Positions 36,470-46,318 of a stretch of DNA of 64,000 bases are shown in pieces (positions within the stretch are counted from its first letter, which is position 1; every line of letters starts with the position of its first letter). The DNA is taken from assembly GCA_944320235.1 (NCBI GenBank), contig CALUGQ010000032.1, positions 101,665 to 165,664 on the forward strand. The letters are read 5' to 3'. This DNA comes from an uncultured Prevotella sp. Lineage in GTDB: Bacteria; Bacteroidota; Bacteroidia; Bacteroidales; Bacteroidaceae. The notes under the pieces are model-generated. The model was not told where the DNA came from. It did not search any database and worked only from the letters and a program-made list of their open reading frames with translations. Position numbers and translations under genes: made by a program.

Positions 36470-37690
36470 ATGAACGATAGCAAGATTATCAACGACCCAG
36501 TATTCGGATTCATCAAGATACCAAGGGGGCTGTTGCTGAGCATTGTGCAGCATCCACTGATGCAACGACTAACCCGCATCAACCAGCTAGGCCTGGCCTC
36601 TGTGGTTTACCCGGGCGCAAGGCACTCACGGTTCCAGCATTCCCTTGGCGCATTCCATCTTGTAAGCGAAGCCATAGCCACGCTGCTGCAAAAAGGCAAC
36701 TTTATCTTCGACAGCGAGGCAGAGGCTGTTGAAGCGGCAATCCTCATGCACGACATCGGCCACGGACCCTTCAGCCATGTATTGGAAAACACCCTTGTAC
36801 GAGGCATCTCGCACGAGGAGATATCCTTGCTCATGATGGAACAGATAAACCGCGACTTGGGCAACCAACTCAACTTGGCACTGAAAATTTTCAAGAACGA
36901 GTACCCCAAGAAATTCCTTCACCAGCTAATAAGCAGCCAACTTGACATGGACCGCCTGGACTACCTGCGGCGCGACAGCTTTTTCACCGGTGTGAACGAG
37001 GGCAACATAGGCAGCGCACGCATAATAAAAATGCTAAACGTGCATGAAGACAACCTCGTTGTAGAACACAACGGAATATTTTCAATCGAAAACTATCTTA
37101 CATCACGCAGGCTGATGTACTGGCAAGTATACCTGCACAAAACAGCCGTGGCCTACGAATGTGTGCTTATCAGTGCGCTGAACAGGGCAAAGGCCCTGGT
37201 GCGTGAAGGCCACAAAGTGTTTGCAACGCCAGCACTTCAATACTTCCTCAGCCACGACATCGACGCAGAATGGTTCAGCTCACACCCCGAGGCCATCGAC
37301 GTGTACAAGGAACTCGACGACAACGATATCTGGAGCGCGCTCAAAGTGTGGACCCACCACGATGACAAGGTGTTGTCAAGATTGGCCGACGACATGGTAA
37401 ACCGCAGAATATTCAAGGTGGAAGTAAGCGCGACACCTTTCCCGCAAGACTATGTAGACGAAATCAGCCGCAACATAGCCAACAAGCTTGGCATTGACAT
37501 CAGCGACTCGAAATACTTCGTTGCCCTAAACACAGTTGAGAAAGATATGTATGACCCGGAAGATGACAGCATATCAATACTCTACAAAGACGGCACAACA
37601 AAAGACATATCGGAAGCCTCAGAACTACTCAATGTAGAGCTGCTTTCAAAAAAAATAAGAAAATATTACCTCTGTTATCAGCGTATATAA
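36470..37690 (+). CDS. HD-domain phosphohydrolase (dNTPase/SAMHD1-like)
   Basis: 406 residues from MNDSKI at 36470. The open frame extends 38 codons upstream through the repeat block, but those codons look non-coding. The HD domain is clear: [25 protein letters not shown] (the HD metal pair), and [16 protein letters not shown] with the final Asp. The rest is an alpha-helical C-terminal region of about 200 residues. Related proteins hydrolyse nucleotides; the substrate here is open. The promoter of lpxD lies in the 50-bp gap after it. Confidence 0.85.
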   Translation: MNDSKIINDPVFGFIKIPRGLLLSIVQHPLMQRLTRINQLGLASVVYPGARHSRFQHSLGAFHLVSEAIATLLQKGNFIFDSEAEAVEAAILMHDIGHGPFSHVLENTLVRGISHEEISLLMMEQINRDLGNQLNLALKIFKNEYPKKFLHQLISSQLDMDRLDYLRRDSFFTGVNEGNIGSARIIKMLNVHEDNLVVEHNGIFSIENYLTSRRLMYWQVYLHKTAVAYECVLISALNRAKALVREGHKVFATPALQYFLSHDIDAEWFSSHPEAIDVYKELDDNDIWSALKVWTHHDDKVLSRLADDMVNRRIFKVEVSATPFPQDYVDEISRNIANKLGIDISDSKYFVALNTVEKDMYDPEDDSISILYKDGTTKDISEASELLNVELLSKKIRKYYLCYQRI

Positions 37691-37701
37691 ATAAATATTG
37701 C

Positions 37702-37709
37702 TATATTTG
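37702..37709 (+). promoter_or_regulatory. -7 promoter element for lpxD
   Basis: TATATTTG matches TAnnTTTG and lies 31 bp upstream of the lpxD start, downstream of the HD stop. It suggests that lpxD-lpxC/fabZ-lpxA and following genes can be transcribed independently of the HD gene. Confidence 0.55.
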
Positions 37710-37740
37710 CAGAATTAATAAAGCCAATATAACTAAAAAG

Positions 37741-38772
37741 ATGGAATTTTCAGCTAAGCAGATTGCAAGTTTCATTGGTGGTAAAGTGGAAGGTGACGAG
37801 AACGCCACAGTCAATTCATTCGCAAAAATCGAAGAGGGCAAAAAGGGCGCAATCTCATTCCTGTCAAACCCTAAATACCAGCATTACATATATGACACGG
37901 AATCAAGCATAGTTCTCATTGACAACAACTTGAAGTTAGACAAGCCCGTAACCACAACACTCATCCGCGTAGACAATGCATATGAGTGTGTGGCCAAGTT
38001 GCTGCAGCTCTACGAATCATACAAGCCGAAAAAGAAAGGGGTTGACCCTCTTGCCTGCATATCACAGACGGCAAAGGTAGGTAATGACGTATACATCGGC
38101 GCTTTTGCGTGCATCGGCGATGGTGCTGTCATAGGTGACGGCACACAAATATACCCCCACGCCGTAATAGGCGACAACGTGGAGATAGGCAACAACTGCA
38201 CTCTATACCCAAACACAACCATCTACCAAGGGTGCAAGCTTGGCAACAATGTCACAATCCATGCTGGGACAGTAATCGGAGCAGACGGTTTCGGCTTCGC
38301 ACCAAATACCGAGGGATACGACAAAATACCCCAAATCGGAATAGTAACCATAGAGGACAATGTTGAAATAGGAGCTAACACCTGTGTCGACCGTTCCACA
38401 ATGGGGAGCACCATCATAAGGAAAGGGGTGAAACTTGACAATCTGATTCAAGTTGCCCACAATGTCGAGATAGGCGAAAATACGGTGATGTCTGCCCAGG
38501 TGGGCATAGCCGGAAGCACAAAGATAGGGTCATGGTGTATGTTCGGCGGCCAAGTGGGCATAGCCGGGCATAGCAATATAGGTGACAAAACTTTCCTCGG
38601 TGCCCAATCTGGAGTGCCAGGCAACATCAAAGGCAACCAGACACTCATAGGAACGCCACCAATGGAACCCAAGGCATACTTCAAGTCGCAGGCAATATTC
38701 CGCAAGTTGCCAGAGCTTTACAAAGAAATCCATGAACTCAAAAAAGAAATAGAAGAGTTAAAAAACAAATAA
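37741..38772 (+). CDS. lpxD: UDP-3-O-acylglucosamine N-acyltransferase
   Basis: 343 residues; third step of lipid A synthesis, adding a hydroxyacyl chain to UDP-3-O-acyl-glucosamine. An N-terminal uridine-binding domain (1-100, with [14 protein letters not shown]) precedes a left-handed beta-helix of hexapeptide repeats (about 105-310; for example [28 protein letters not shown]). [20 protein letters not shown] contains the catalytic-type His region. It ends in a short Lys/Glu helix. Confidence 0.95.
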   Translation: MEFSAKQIASFIGGKVEGDENATVNSFAKIEEGKKGAISFLSNPKYQHYIYDTESSIVLIDNNLKLDKPVTTTLIRVDNAYECVAKLLQLYESYKPKKKGVDPLACISQTAKVGNDVYIGAFACIGDGAVIGDGTQIYPHAVIGDNVEIGNNCTLYPNTTIYQGCKLGNNVTIHAGTVIGADGFGFAPNTEGYDKIPQIGIVTIEDNVEIGANTCVDRSTMGSTIIRKGVKLDNLIQVAHNVEIGENTVMSAQVGIAGSTKIGSWCMFGGQVGIAGHSNIGDKTFLGAQSGVPGNIKGNQTLIGTPPMEPKAYFKSQAIFRKLPELYKEIHELKKEIEELKNK

Positions 38773-38787
38773 AATAGCACTACCAGG

Positions 38788-40170
38788 ATGAAACAAATGA
38801 CGCTGAAAGGCAGCTTCTCCCTGTGCGGGAAAGGGCTGCACACGGGACTGAGCCTAACAGTTACCTTCAATCCCGCCCCGGAAAATACCGGTTACAAAAT
38901 ACAACGCATAGACCTCGAAGGAATGCCAGTCATAGATGCCGTAGCAGAGAACGTTGTTGACACCCAGCGTGGCACTGTGCTCGGCAAGGGGGATGTGAGA
39001 GTTTCTACGGTTGAGCACGGTTTGGCTGCACTGTATGCGCTAGGCATTGACAACTGCCTTATTCAAGTAAACGGTCCCGAATTCCCGATACTTGACGGAA
39101 GTGCAGCAATGTTCGTAGACAAAATCAAAGAAGTCGGCATAGAAGAGCTCAATGCCCCCAAGGATTGGTATGTCATACGGAAAAAAATAGAAGTCAAAGA
39201 CGAAGAGAGCGGTTCTTGCATTACCATACTGCCGGACGACGAGTTCAGTCTCACCGCGATGTGCTCATTCAATTCTAAATTCATAAACAGCCAGTTCGCC
39301 ACGCTCGACAAGGTTGAAGACTTCGCCAAAGAGATAGCCCCGGCCCGTACATTTGTATTTGTACGCGACATAGAGCCATTGCTCAAGGCGAACCTAATCA
39401 AAGGAGGCGACCTCGACAACGCCATTGTGATGTACGAGAAGCAGATTTCACAGGAACAGCTTGACAAATTGGCCGATATGCTCAATGTAGAACATCGCGA
39501 TGCAACAGAGTTGGGATACATACAGCACAAGCCGCTTGTGTGGGAAAACGAATGCACACGCCACAAACTTCTTGATGTCATCGGCGACATGGCTCTCATA
39601 GGCAAGCCCATCAAAGGCAGAATAATAGCGACACGCCCGGGCCACACCATCAACAACAAGTTTGCCCGCCAGATGCGCCGCGACATCCGCAAACATGAAG
39701 TACAAGCACCTATCTACGACCCGAACGAGGAGCCAATCATGGACATCAACAAGATCAGGGAACTGCTTCCCCACCGCTACCCTATGCAACTTGTTGACAA
39801 AGTAATCTCACTCGGGGCCACAAGCATTGTCGGTGTCAAGAACATAACAAGCAACGAGCCATTCTTCCAGGGACATTTCCCCCAAGAGCCTGTAATGCCT
39901 GGAGTCTTGCAAATTGAAGCAATGGCACAATGCGGAGGCTTGCTCGTACTCAACACAGTTGACGAACCGGAACGCTGGTCAACTTACTTCATGAAAATCG
40001 ATGATGTCAAATTCCGTCAAAAGGTTGTTCCTGGTGACACCCTATTGTTTAAAGTTGACCTGCTCGCACCAGTGCGCCACGGAGTATCATCCATGAAAGG
40101 ATACGGCTTCGTTGGCGACCGCGTTGTAGTGGAGGCTACATTCACAGCACAAATCGTCAAGAACAAATAA
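38788..40170 (+). CDS. lpxC-fabZ: Bifunctional LpxC deacetylase / FabZ dehydratase
   Basis: 460 residues in one frame. About 1-300 is the zinc-dependent LpxC deacetylase: STVEHGLAALYALGIDN (first His) and TRHKLLDVIGDMAL (second His and Asp). About 315-460 is the hotdog dehydratase FabZ: LLPHRYPMQLVDKV and FFQGHFPQEPVMPGVLQIEAMAQ with the catalytic His and Glu. The fusion is typical of Bacteroidetes and physically links committed lipid A synthesis with beta-hydroxyacyl-ACP supply. lpxA follows after 11 bp. Confidence 0.97.
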   Translation: MKQMTLKGSFSLCGKGLHTGLSLTVTFNPAPENTGYKIQRIDLEGMPVIDAVAENVVDTQRGTVLGKGDVRVSTVEHGLAALYALGIDNCLIQVNGPEFPILDGSAAMFVDKIKEVGIEELNAPKDWYVIRKKIEVKDEESGSCITILPDDEFSLTAMCSFNSKFINSQFATLDKVEDFAKEIAPARTFVFVRDIEPLLKANLIKGGDLDNAIVMYEKQISQEQLDKLADMLNVEHRDATELGYIQHKPLVWENECTRHKLLDVIGDMALIGKPIKGRIIATRPGHTINNKFARQMRRDIRKHEVQAPIYDPNEEPIMDINKIRELLPHRYPMQLVDKVISLGATSIVGVKNITSNEPFFQGHFPQEPVMPGVLQIEAMAQCGGLLVLNTVDEPERWSTYFMKIDDVKFRQKVVPGDTLLFKVDLLAPVRHGVSSMKGYGFVGDRVVVEATFTAQIVKNK

Positions 40171-40181
40171 GCGACCAAGAC

Positions 40182-40952
40182 ATGAATACAATCAGCCCAA
40201 TGGCTTTCGTCGATCCAGAAGCCAAACTAGGAGACAACAATATCATAGGCCCGTTCTGCTTCATTGACAAGAACGTCGTCATCGGAAACAACAACAAGTT
40301 ATACAATAGTGTGACCATACACACAGGGGCGCGCATTGGCGATAACAACGAGTTCTTTCCTGGAGCAAGCATAAGCACAAAACCACAAGACTTGAAATAT
40401 AAAGGCGAAGACACAACATGTGAAATTGGCAACAACAACAGCATCAGGGAATACGCCAACATAAGCAGAGGCACAGCCAGCAAAGGCAAAACGACAATAG
40501 GCTCCGGCAACCTGCTCATGGAAAACGTGCACATAGCTCATGACTGTGTGATAGGGAGTGGTTTGATAATGGGCAATTCCACAAAAATTGCAGGCGAAGT
40601 CACCATCGATGACAATGCCATTGTCAGTGCTACAGTCCTTTGCCACCAGTTCTGCCGCATTGGCGGATACGTGATGATTCAAGGCGGTTGCCGCTTCAGC
40701 CAGGACATCCCGCCGTTCATCATTGCTGGCAAGGAACCTACAAGGTATTGCGGCATTAACATCATCGGCTTGCGCCGCCGCGGCTTCAGCAACGAGACAA
40801 TAGAAACCATCCACGACACTTACCGAATCATTTATGCCAACGGTATAATTAAGGACGGAATACAAGAGGCAAGAGCGAAATACCCTGGAGTAAAAGAAGT
40901 AGAATACATCTGTACATTCATAGAGAACTCAAAGCGAGGTATTATCAGGTAA
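40182..40952 (+). CDS. lpxA: UDP-N-acetylglucosamine acyltransferase
   Basis: 256 residues; first step of lipid A synthesis. A left-handed beta-helix (about 10-185) with hexapeptide repeats and the catalytic AHDCVIGSG His, followed by a C-terminal helical bundle (190-256). miaA begins directly after the stop codon. Confidence 0.95.
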   Translation: MNTISPMAFVDPEAKLGDNNIIGPFCFIDKNVVIGNNNKLYNSVTIHTGARIGDNNEFFPGASISTKPQDLKYKGEDTTCEIGNNNSIREYANISRGTASKGKTTIGSGNLLMENVHIAHDCVIGSGLIMGNSTKIAGEVTIDDNAIVSATVLCHQFCRIGGYVMIQGGCRFSQDIPPFIIAGKEPTRYCGINIIGLRRRGFSNETIETIHDTYRIIYANGIIKDGIQEARAKYPGVKEVEYICTFIENSKRGIIR

Positions 40953-41873
40953 ATGGATACGCTGATAGTAATCACCGGCCCAACTGCGGTAGGCAAAACT
41001 AAACTTTGCCTGGAAATCGCAAAGACATTGGGAATTCCCATCATCAATGCAGACTCAAGGCAGATGTACAAAGGGATGACTATTGGAACAGCAGCCCCTA
41101 CAGCATCAGAACTTGCTGCCGTAAAGCATTATTTCGTTGGGAACTTACAGCTTGATGATTACTATAACGCGGCTATCTATGAACAAGAAGTCATCAGACT
41201 GCTTGGCCAACTTTTCAGACAGTGCAAAGGCAGCCCTTGCGACAGTCACGGTGGCATTGCACTTCTAAGCGGTGGAAGCATGATGTACATCGATGCCGTA
41301 TGCTACGGCATCGATGACATCCCCACCATAACACAAGCAACACGCACCCTCGTAAAGGAAAGACTCGAAAAAGAAGGATTAGAACCGCTGTGTGCGGAAC
41401 TTGAGAAGCTAGACCCAGAATACTATAAATTTGTCGATAAAAAGAACATTCGCAGGATTGTACATGGCTTGGAAATATGCTTACAGACCGGCAGGCCATA
41501 CTCGTCTTTCCGCAAGCAAAGCAAAAAAACACGCGAATTCAGGACAAAAAAGATAGCATTGGAGCGTCCTAGGGAAGAATTGTATTCAAGAATCAACACA
41601 CGAGTTGAAAACATGATGGCCGCAGGGTTATTACAAGAAGCTCAAGCCCTTTATCCCATGAGGCATCTTAATGCCTTGAACACTGTGGGTTACAAAGAGC
41701 TATTTGGATACATTGACGGTAAATACAGTCTCGACGAAGCCATAGAACGTATCAAGGGTAGCACAAGAAGATATGCCAGAAAGCAATTGACATGGTTAAA
41801 ACGTGACACAACAGCACGTTGGTATTCGCCTGACGACATAGACGCTATAATGAAATACATTTCTCAAATATGA
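40953..41873 (+). CDS. miaA: tRNA dimethylallyltransferase
   Basis: 306 residues, prenylating A37 of tRNAs that read U-starting codons. The P-loop ITGPTAVGKTKLC, INADSRQMYKGMTIGTAAPT, the conserved SGGSMMYIDAVCYGID, and a C-terminal KQLTWLKRDT are present. An internal region (about residues 80-105) includes a Cys/His-rich stretch (FRQCKGSPCDSHGG) not typical of E. coli MiaA. Bacteroidetes often have two miaA genes. Its stop overlaps the next gene's ATG. Confidence 0.93.
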   Translation: MDTLIVITGPTAVGKTKLCLEIAKTLGIPIINADSRQMYKGMTIGTAAPTASELAAVKHYFVGNLQLDDYYNAAIYEQEVIRLLGQLFRQCKGSPCDSHGGIALLSGGSMMYIDAVCYGIDDIPTITQATRTLVKERLEKEGLEPLCAELEKLDPEYYKFVDKKNIRRIVHGLEICLQTGRPYSSFRKQSKKTREFRTKKIALERPREELYSRINTRVENMMAAGLLQEAQALYPMRHLNALNTVGYKELFGYIDGKYSLDEAIERIKGSTRRYARKQLTWLKRDTTARWYSPDDIDAIMKYISQI

Positions 41874-44395
41874 GCAAAACAAATAACAACAGTAAGAAAC
41901 AAGCTTCAACAAGCTTTTTCAAAAAAAACGTTGGCAAATGCTGGCAGTGGTATAAAAGTTTGTTCGTTGGCAGACCTTGGTACATCAAGATAATCTCAAC
42001 GGTCATATCGCTGATAGTGGCATTCATCCTCTACCTTGGAGCAGTTGACATAAACTTCCTATGGCTGTTTGGGAAATCACCAGACATGGAAACCATAAAG
42101 AATCCCATCACTAATCAAGCTACAGAAATATACAGTGCAGACAGCGTGATGATAGGCAAGTTCTTTAGCGAGAACAGGACACCTGTAGAATATGAAGATG
42201 TCAACCCCGTGTTTTGGAAAGCATTGGTCGACACGGAAGACGAAAGGTTTTACAGCCATATTGGGATAGATTTCCAGGGCGTATTTGCCGCCATGAAAGA
42301 CTACATCTTGCACAACGATGCCAGAGGAGCATCAACAATCACGCAACAACTTGCAAAGAACATGTTCCGCGTGCGCACACAATATTCTACAGGCCTTCTT
42401 GGAAACATCCCAGGGCTGAAGATACTCATAATGAAAAGCAAAGAATGGATAACAGCCGTAAAACTTGAAAGACTCTTCAGCAAAAATGAGATACTCACGA
42501 TGTATGCAAACACCGTCGATTTCGGCTCGAATGCATTCGGAATTAAGACCGCTTGCAAAACATATTTTGCATGCACCCCAGCAGACTTAACAGCCGAACA
42601 AGCAGCCGTACTTGTAGGAATGCTAAAGGCAACCACATACTATAATCCACGCCTTAACCCAGAAAACAGCCTGCGACGCCGCAACGTCGTGCTCAACAAC
42701 ATGGTCATACATGGCGACCTGACAGCGGCTGAGTATGATTCTATAAAGAACATTCATATCATGCTAGACTACAATGTCGAAAGTACGTATGACGGACAAG
42801 CAACATATTTCAGGGAAGCCGTGGCCAATAACCTTCGCGACTGGTGCAAAGAAAATGGCTACGACCTATACAACAGTGGCCTTAAAATTTACACCACCAT
42901 CGATACCAAGATGCAAAAATATGCCGAGGAAGCCGCCCGCAAGCAAATGAAAGTGGTACAACGCAACTTCAACAATCATTGGGGAAAAACAAACCCATGG
43001 CAGGATGAAAACCACAGGGAAATACCCAATTTCATTGAGAACCTCGCTAAAAAGCTACCTGAATATAAGTATCTGGAAAAAAAATATCCCAACGACCCTG
43101 ATTCCATAACATATTGGTTAAACAAACCACATACGGTCAAGGTATTTGATTATGAAAAAGGCTCAATAGAAATGCAGTTGAGCACAATGGATTCCATACG
43201 CTATATGGAACGGTTCATGCACTGCGGCTTTGTTGCCATAGAGCCAAATACAGGCCACGTAAAAGCCTGGGTTGGCGACATTGATTTCGACACATGGAAA
43301 TATGACAAAGTCACTGCAATGCGCCAGCCTGGCTCTACATTCAAACTATTTGTTTATGCTGAAGCTATGAACCAAGGGCTCACGCCTTGCGACAAACGCA
43401 GAGACGAATATTTCAGCATGCGCGTATATGATAAATCCAAAGGGAAAGAAGTCACATGGGCCCCAACCAATGCCAATGGCTACTTCACAGGTGACTCCAT
43501 GCCATTGAAAGCAGCATTTGCACAAAGCATAAACTCTGTTGCTGTAAAACTCGGACAAGAAGTAGGCATTGACAATGTGGCAACGACAGCTCACGCCATG
43601 GGCATAGAAAGTCCGCTCGACAACACTCCTTCGTTAGCACTTGGTTCCAGTGACGTAAATTTGCTGGAGCTTGTCAATGCATACTGCACAGCCGTGAATG
43701 ACGGCAAGGCACACTCCCCTGTGCTCGTAACCAGAATACTGGACAGAGACGGCAAAGAAATTTATGTCGCCCCGTCGGAACAACGCCAAGCCATACCGTA
43801 CAAGAGCGCATTCCTATTACAGCAGCTCCTTTTGGGAGGCTTGCGTGAGCCAGGGGCCACCAGCATGAGCTTATGGAGGTATGTTGGTAAGTACAATGAT
43901 GTTGAGTTCGGAGGCAAAACCGGCACATCTAACAATCACTCCGACGCATGGTTCGTTGGAGTGAGCCCCAAAATCGTTGTCGGGGCATGGGTTGGAGGCG
44001 AATACCGAAGCATACACTTCCGTACCGGAGCACTTGGGCAAGGCAGCCGCACAGCCCTACCCATTTGCGGATATTTCCTTGAGTCTGTCCTGGCAGACCC
44101 TGCATTCAAACGCTATCACGCAAGGTTTGCCAAGCCGACCGACGAGATTGAATATGAGATGTACAACTGTAGCAGCTATTACAGACAAAAGAAAGATAGC
44201 GACTCAATTGCTACCGACAGCCTCGGCGTAACGCTTAAAGCAGAAGACATAACCTTCGAAGGTGAAAAAAACTCCAACAATCAGACAGAAGTGTCAAGCC
44301 CTGAGTCAAGCCATGGCAAAAGCCAACAACAACCAGCAACAAGAAGGGAAGAAAAAGCTGCCAGGAAACCAACCTACGAAGAGGTGTATTTCTGA
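41870..44395 (+). CDS. Penicillin-binding protein 1A (bifunctional)
   Basis: 841 residues, membrane-anchored by one helix at about 43-63. The GT51 glycosyltransferase domain (about 85-270) has TEDERFYSHIGID (catalytic Glu) and GASTITQQLAKNM. The transpeptidase domain (about 450-760) has the SxxK box in RQPGSTFKLF, the SxN box in FAQSINSVAV, and KTGTSN. The tail (about 775-841) is Ser/Gln/Lys-rich and disordered. It makes and cross-links peptidoglycan. Confidence 0.95.
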   Translation: MSKTNNNSKKQASTSFFKKNVGKCWQWYKSLFVGRPWYIKIISTVISLIVAFILYLGAVDINFLWLFGKSPDMETIKNPITNQATEIYSADSVMIGKFFSENRTPVEYEDVNPVFWKALVDTEDERFYSHIGIDFQGVFAAMKDYILHNDARGASTITQQLAKNMFRVRTQYSTGLLGNIPGLKILIMKSKEWITAVKLERLFSKNEILTMYANTVDFGSNAFGIKTACKTYFACTPADLTAEQAAVLVGMLKATTYYNPRLNPENSLRRRNVVLNNMVIHGDLTAAEYDSIKNIHIMLDYNVESTYDGQATYFREAVANNLRDWCKENGYDLYNSGLKIYTTIDTKMQKYAEEAARKQMKVVQRNFNNHWGKTNPWQDENHREIPNFIENLAKKLPEYKYLEKKYPNDPDSITYWLNKPHTVKVFDYEKGSIEMQLSTMDSIRYMERFMHCGFVAIEPNTGHVKAWVGDIDFDTWKYDKVTAMRQPGSTFKLFVYAEAMNQGLTPCDKRRDEYFSMRVYDKSKGKEVTWAPTNANGYFTGDSMPLKAAFAQSINSVAVKLGQEVGIDNVATTAHAMGIESPLDNTPSLALGSSDVNLLELVNAYCTAVNDGKAHSPVLVTRILDRDGKEIYVAPSEQRQAIPYKSAFLLQQLLLGGLREPGATSMSLWRYVGKYNDVEFGGKTGTSNNHSDAWFVGVSPKIVVGAWVGGEYRSIHFRTGALGQGSRTALPICGYFLESVLADPAFKRYHARFAKPTDEIEYEMYNCSSYYRQKKDSDSIATDSLGVTLKAEDITFEGEKNSNNQTEVSSPESSHGKSQQQPATRREEKAARKPTYEEVYF

Positions 44396-44410
44396 AAACA
44401 AAAGCCATAA

Positions 44411-46132
44411 ATGGAGTTAGACCTCAACAACAAAGAATGGCAATCTGCACTGCAGATAATAAATAAAACACGCCGCTCGCTTTTCCTAACAGGCAAAGCA
44501 GGAACCGGCAAATCAACGTTCCTGCGATACGTAGCACAAAACACGAAGAAGAAGCATGTGATCCTTGCCCCCACCGGCATTGCCGCAATCAATGCCGGCG
44601 GGGCAACGCTTCACAGTTTTTTCCGCCTGCCATTCCATCCGCTGATACCGACTGACAACAGATATAACACACGCAACATCAGGAAAACGCTAAAATACAG
44701 CAACGACCATTGCAAACTGCTACGCGAAATCGAGCTGATCATCATTGATGAGATAAGCATGGTACGCGCAGACATCATCGACTTCATAGACAAAGTGCTC
44801 CGTATATACTGCCGCAATATGCGTGAGCCTTTCGGCGGCAAACAACTTTTGCTTGTTGGCGACATTTACCAGCTTGAGCCTGTCGTCACTGATGACGACA
44901 GGAAACTGCTTCACCCGTTCTATGAATCATTCTACTTCTTCTCTGCCAGGGTATTCAAGGAGATGAAACTCGTTTGCATTGAGCTTCGCAAAGTTTACCG
45001 ACAGACAGACAGCACTTTCATAGGCATACTCGACCACATACGAAACAGCACGGCCGACGACCGCGAACTGCAGTTGCTTAACGAACGTGTCGGCAAGCCA
45101 ACGGCCACAAGTGGCGGAACACTTGCAATAACACTTGCCTCACGCCGCGATACAGTCGATTACATAAACGAGCAAAAACTGAAAAGACTCACCGGACACT
45201 CAACAATATTCAACGGAGAAATAAGCGGAGAGTTCCCCTTAACATCACTCCCCACCCAGATGGAACTGCACGTAAAACCTGGCGCACAAGTAATATTCAT
45301 CAAGAATGACAAAGACAAGCGATGGGTCAACGGCACGCTCGGCGTAATAGATGGCATAGACGAGACAGAAGGCATCATCAGCGTAATAACAGAAGACGGG
45401 AACGAATATGACGTTGAGCGCGACATTTGGGAAAACATACGCTATACCTTTAACGAGAAAGAGCAAAAGATTGAAGAACAGCTACTTGGCACTTATCGCC
45501 AATTCCCAATGCGCCTTGCATGGGCCATTACCATACACAAAAGCCAGGGCCTGACCTTCAGGCAAGTCAACATCGACTTCACTGGCGGAGTCTTTGCAGG
45601 TGGACAGGCATACGTTGCCTTAAGCCGCTGCACATCAATGGAAGGCATCTGCCTCAAAGAACCCATAAAGAAACGCGACATATTTGTACGTCCTGAAGTA
45701 GTACGCTTCGCCAGCCAGTACAACAACAACACAATATACTCGCAAGCAATTCACGAGAGCGCAGCAGACGAACAATACCGTAAAGCCGCCGAAGCTTTCG
45801 ACAGGCAAAATTTCGATGAATTCCTGACATATTTCTTCAAGGCAATCCACAGCCGCTACGACATTGAAAAGCCTGCAGCCAAGCGCCTGATCAGGCGCAA
45901 GCTTGGCATCATAACCACACTCTCCAACGAGAACGAAAGGCTAAAAGAGCAGATTCGCGCCAGAGAGAAATATCTCCAGAAACTGGCTGCGGAATACACA
46001 TTGCTTGGCAAAGAGTGCGAAAGAGAGCACATGGACGATGCTGCCATAGCCAACTATTCAAAGGCTCTCGAACTATATCCAGACGCTTATGACGCAGCAA
46101 GACGCATAAAACACCTTTCAAACAAACAATGA
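44411..46132 (+). CDS. Pif1-like helicase with C-terminal TPR-like region
   Basis: 573 residues. SF1 helicase motifs: Walker A TGKAGTGKSTF, motif II LIIIDEISM, motif III GDIYQLEPV, motif V TIHKSQGLTF, motif VI ALSRCTSMEG. The C-terminal part (about 430-573) has a coiled-coil-like stretch (NENERLKEQIRAREKYLQK) and a TPR-like ending (DAAIANYSKALELYPDAYDAARR). Pif1 family members unwind DNA or RNA-DNA hybrids; the TPR suggests a partner protein. A terminator follows. Confidence 0.88.
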   Translation: MELDLNNKEWQSALQIINKTRRSLFLTGKAGTGKSTFLRYVAQNTKKKHVILAPTGIAAINAGGATLHSFFRLPFHPLIPTDNRYNTRNIRKTLKYSNDHCKLLREIELIIIDEISMVRADIIDFIDKVLRIYCRNMREPFGGKQLLLVGDIYQLEPVVTDDDRKLLHPFYESFYFFSARVFKEMKLVCIELRKVYRQTDSTFIGILDHIRNSTADDRELQLLNERVGKPTATSGGTLAITLASRRDTVDYINEQKLKRLTGHSTIFNGEISGEFPLTSLPTQMELHVKPGAQVIFIKNDKDKRWVNGTLGVIDGIDETEGIISVITEDGNEYDVERDIWENIRYTFNEKEQKIEEQLLGTYRQFPMRLAWAITIHKSQGLTFRQVNIDFTGGVFAGGQAYVALSRCTSMEGICLKEPIKKRDIFVRPEVVRFASQYNNNTIYSQAIHESAADEQYRKAAEAFDRQNFDEFLTYFFKAIHSRYDIEKPAAKRLIRRKLGIITTLSNENERLKEQIRAREKYLQKLAAEYTLLGKECEREHMDDAAIANYSKALELYPDAYDAARRIKHLSNKQ

Positions 46133-46166
46133 CTGCCAACGTCAGGGACACACTCACACCCATGCC

Positions 46167-46204
46167 ACGCCCGCATAGCACACTCCATGCCATGCGGGCG
46201 TTTA
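46167..46204 (+). terminator. Terminator between the helicase and yeiH genes
   Basis: ACGCCCGCAT and ATGCGGGCGT form a 10-bp perfect stem around a 15-nt loop, followed by TT. It serves convergent genes. Confidence 0.7.
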
Positions 46205-46318
46205 ACGTAAATCATCGGGAAGCGCCAGCCACTTGCAGATGAATGCCACCTTCCCTCTTGCCCAGCCCCCAAAACATAACTGAAACGGGCCAGATGCCGA
46301 AAGAAGCCTTGGCAACCA

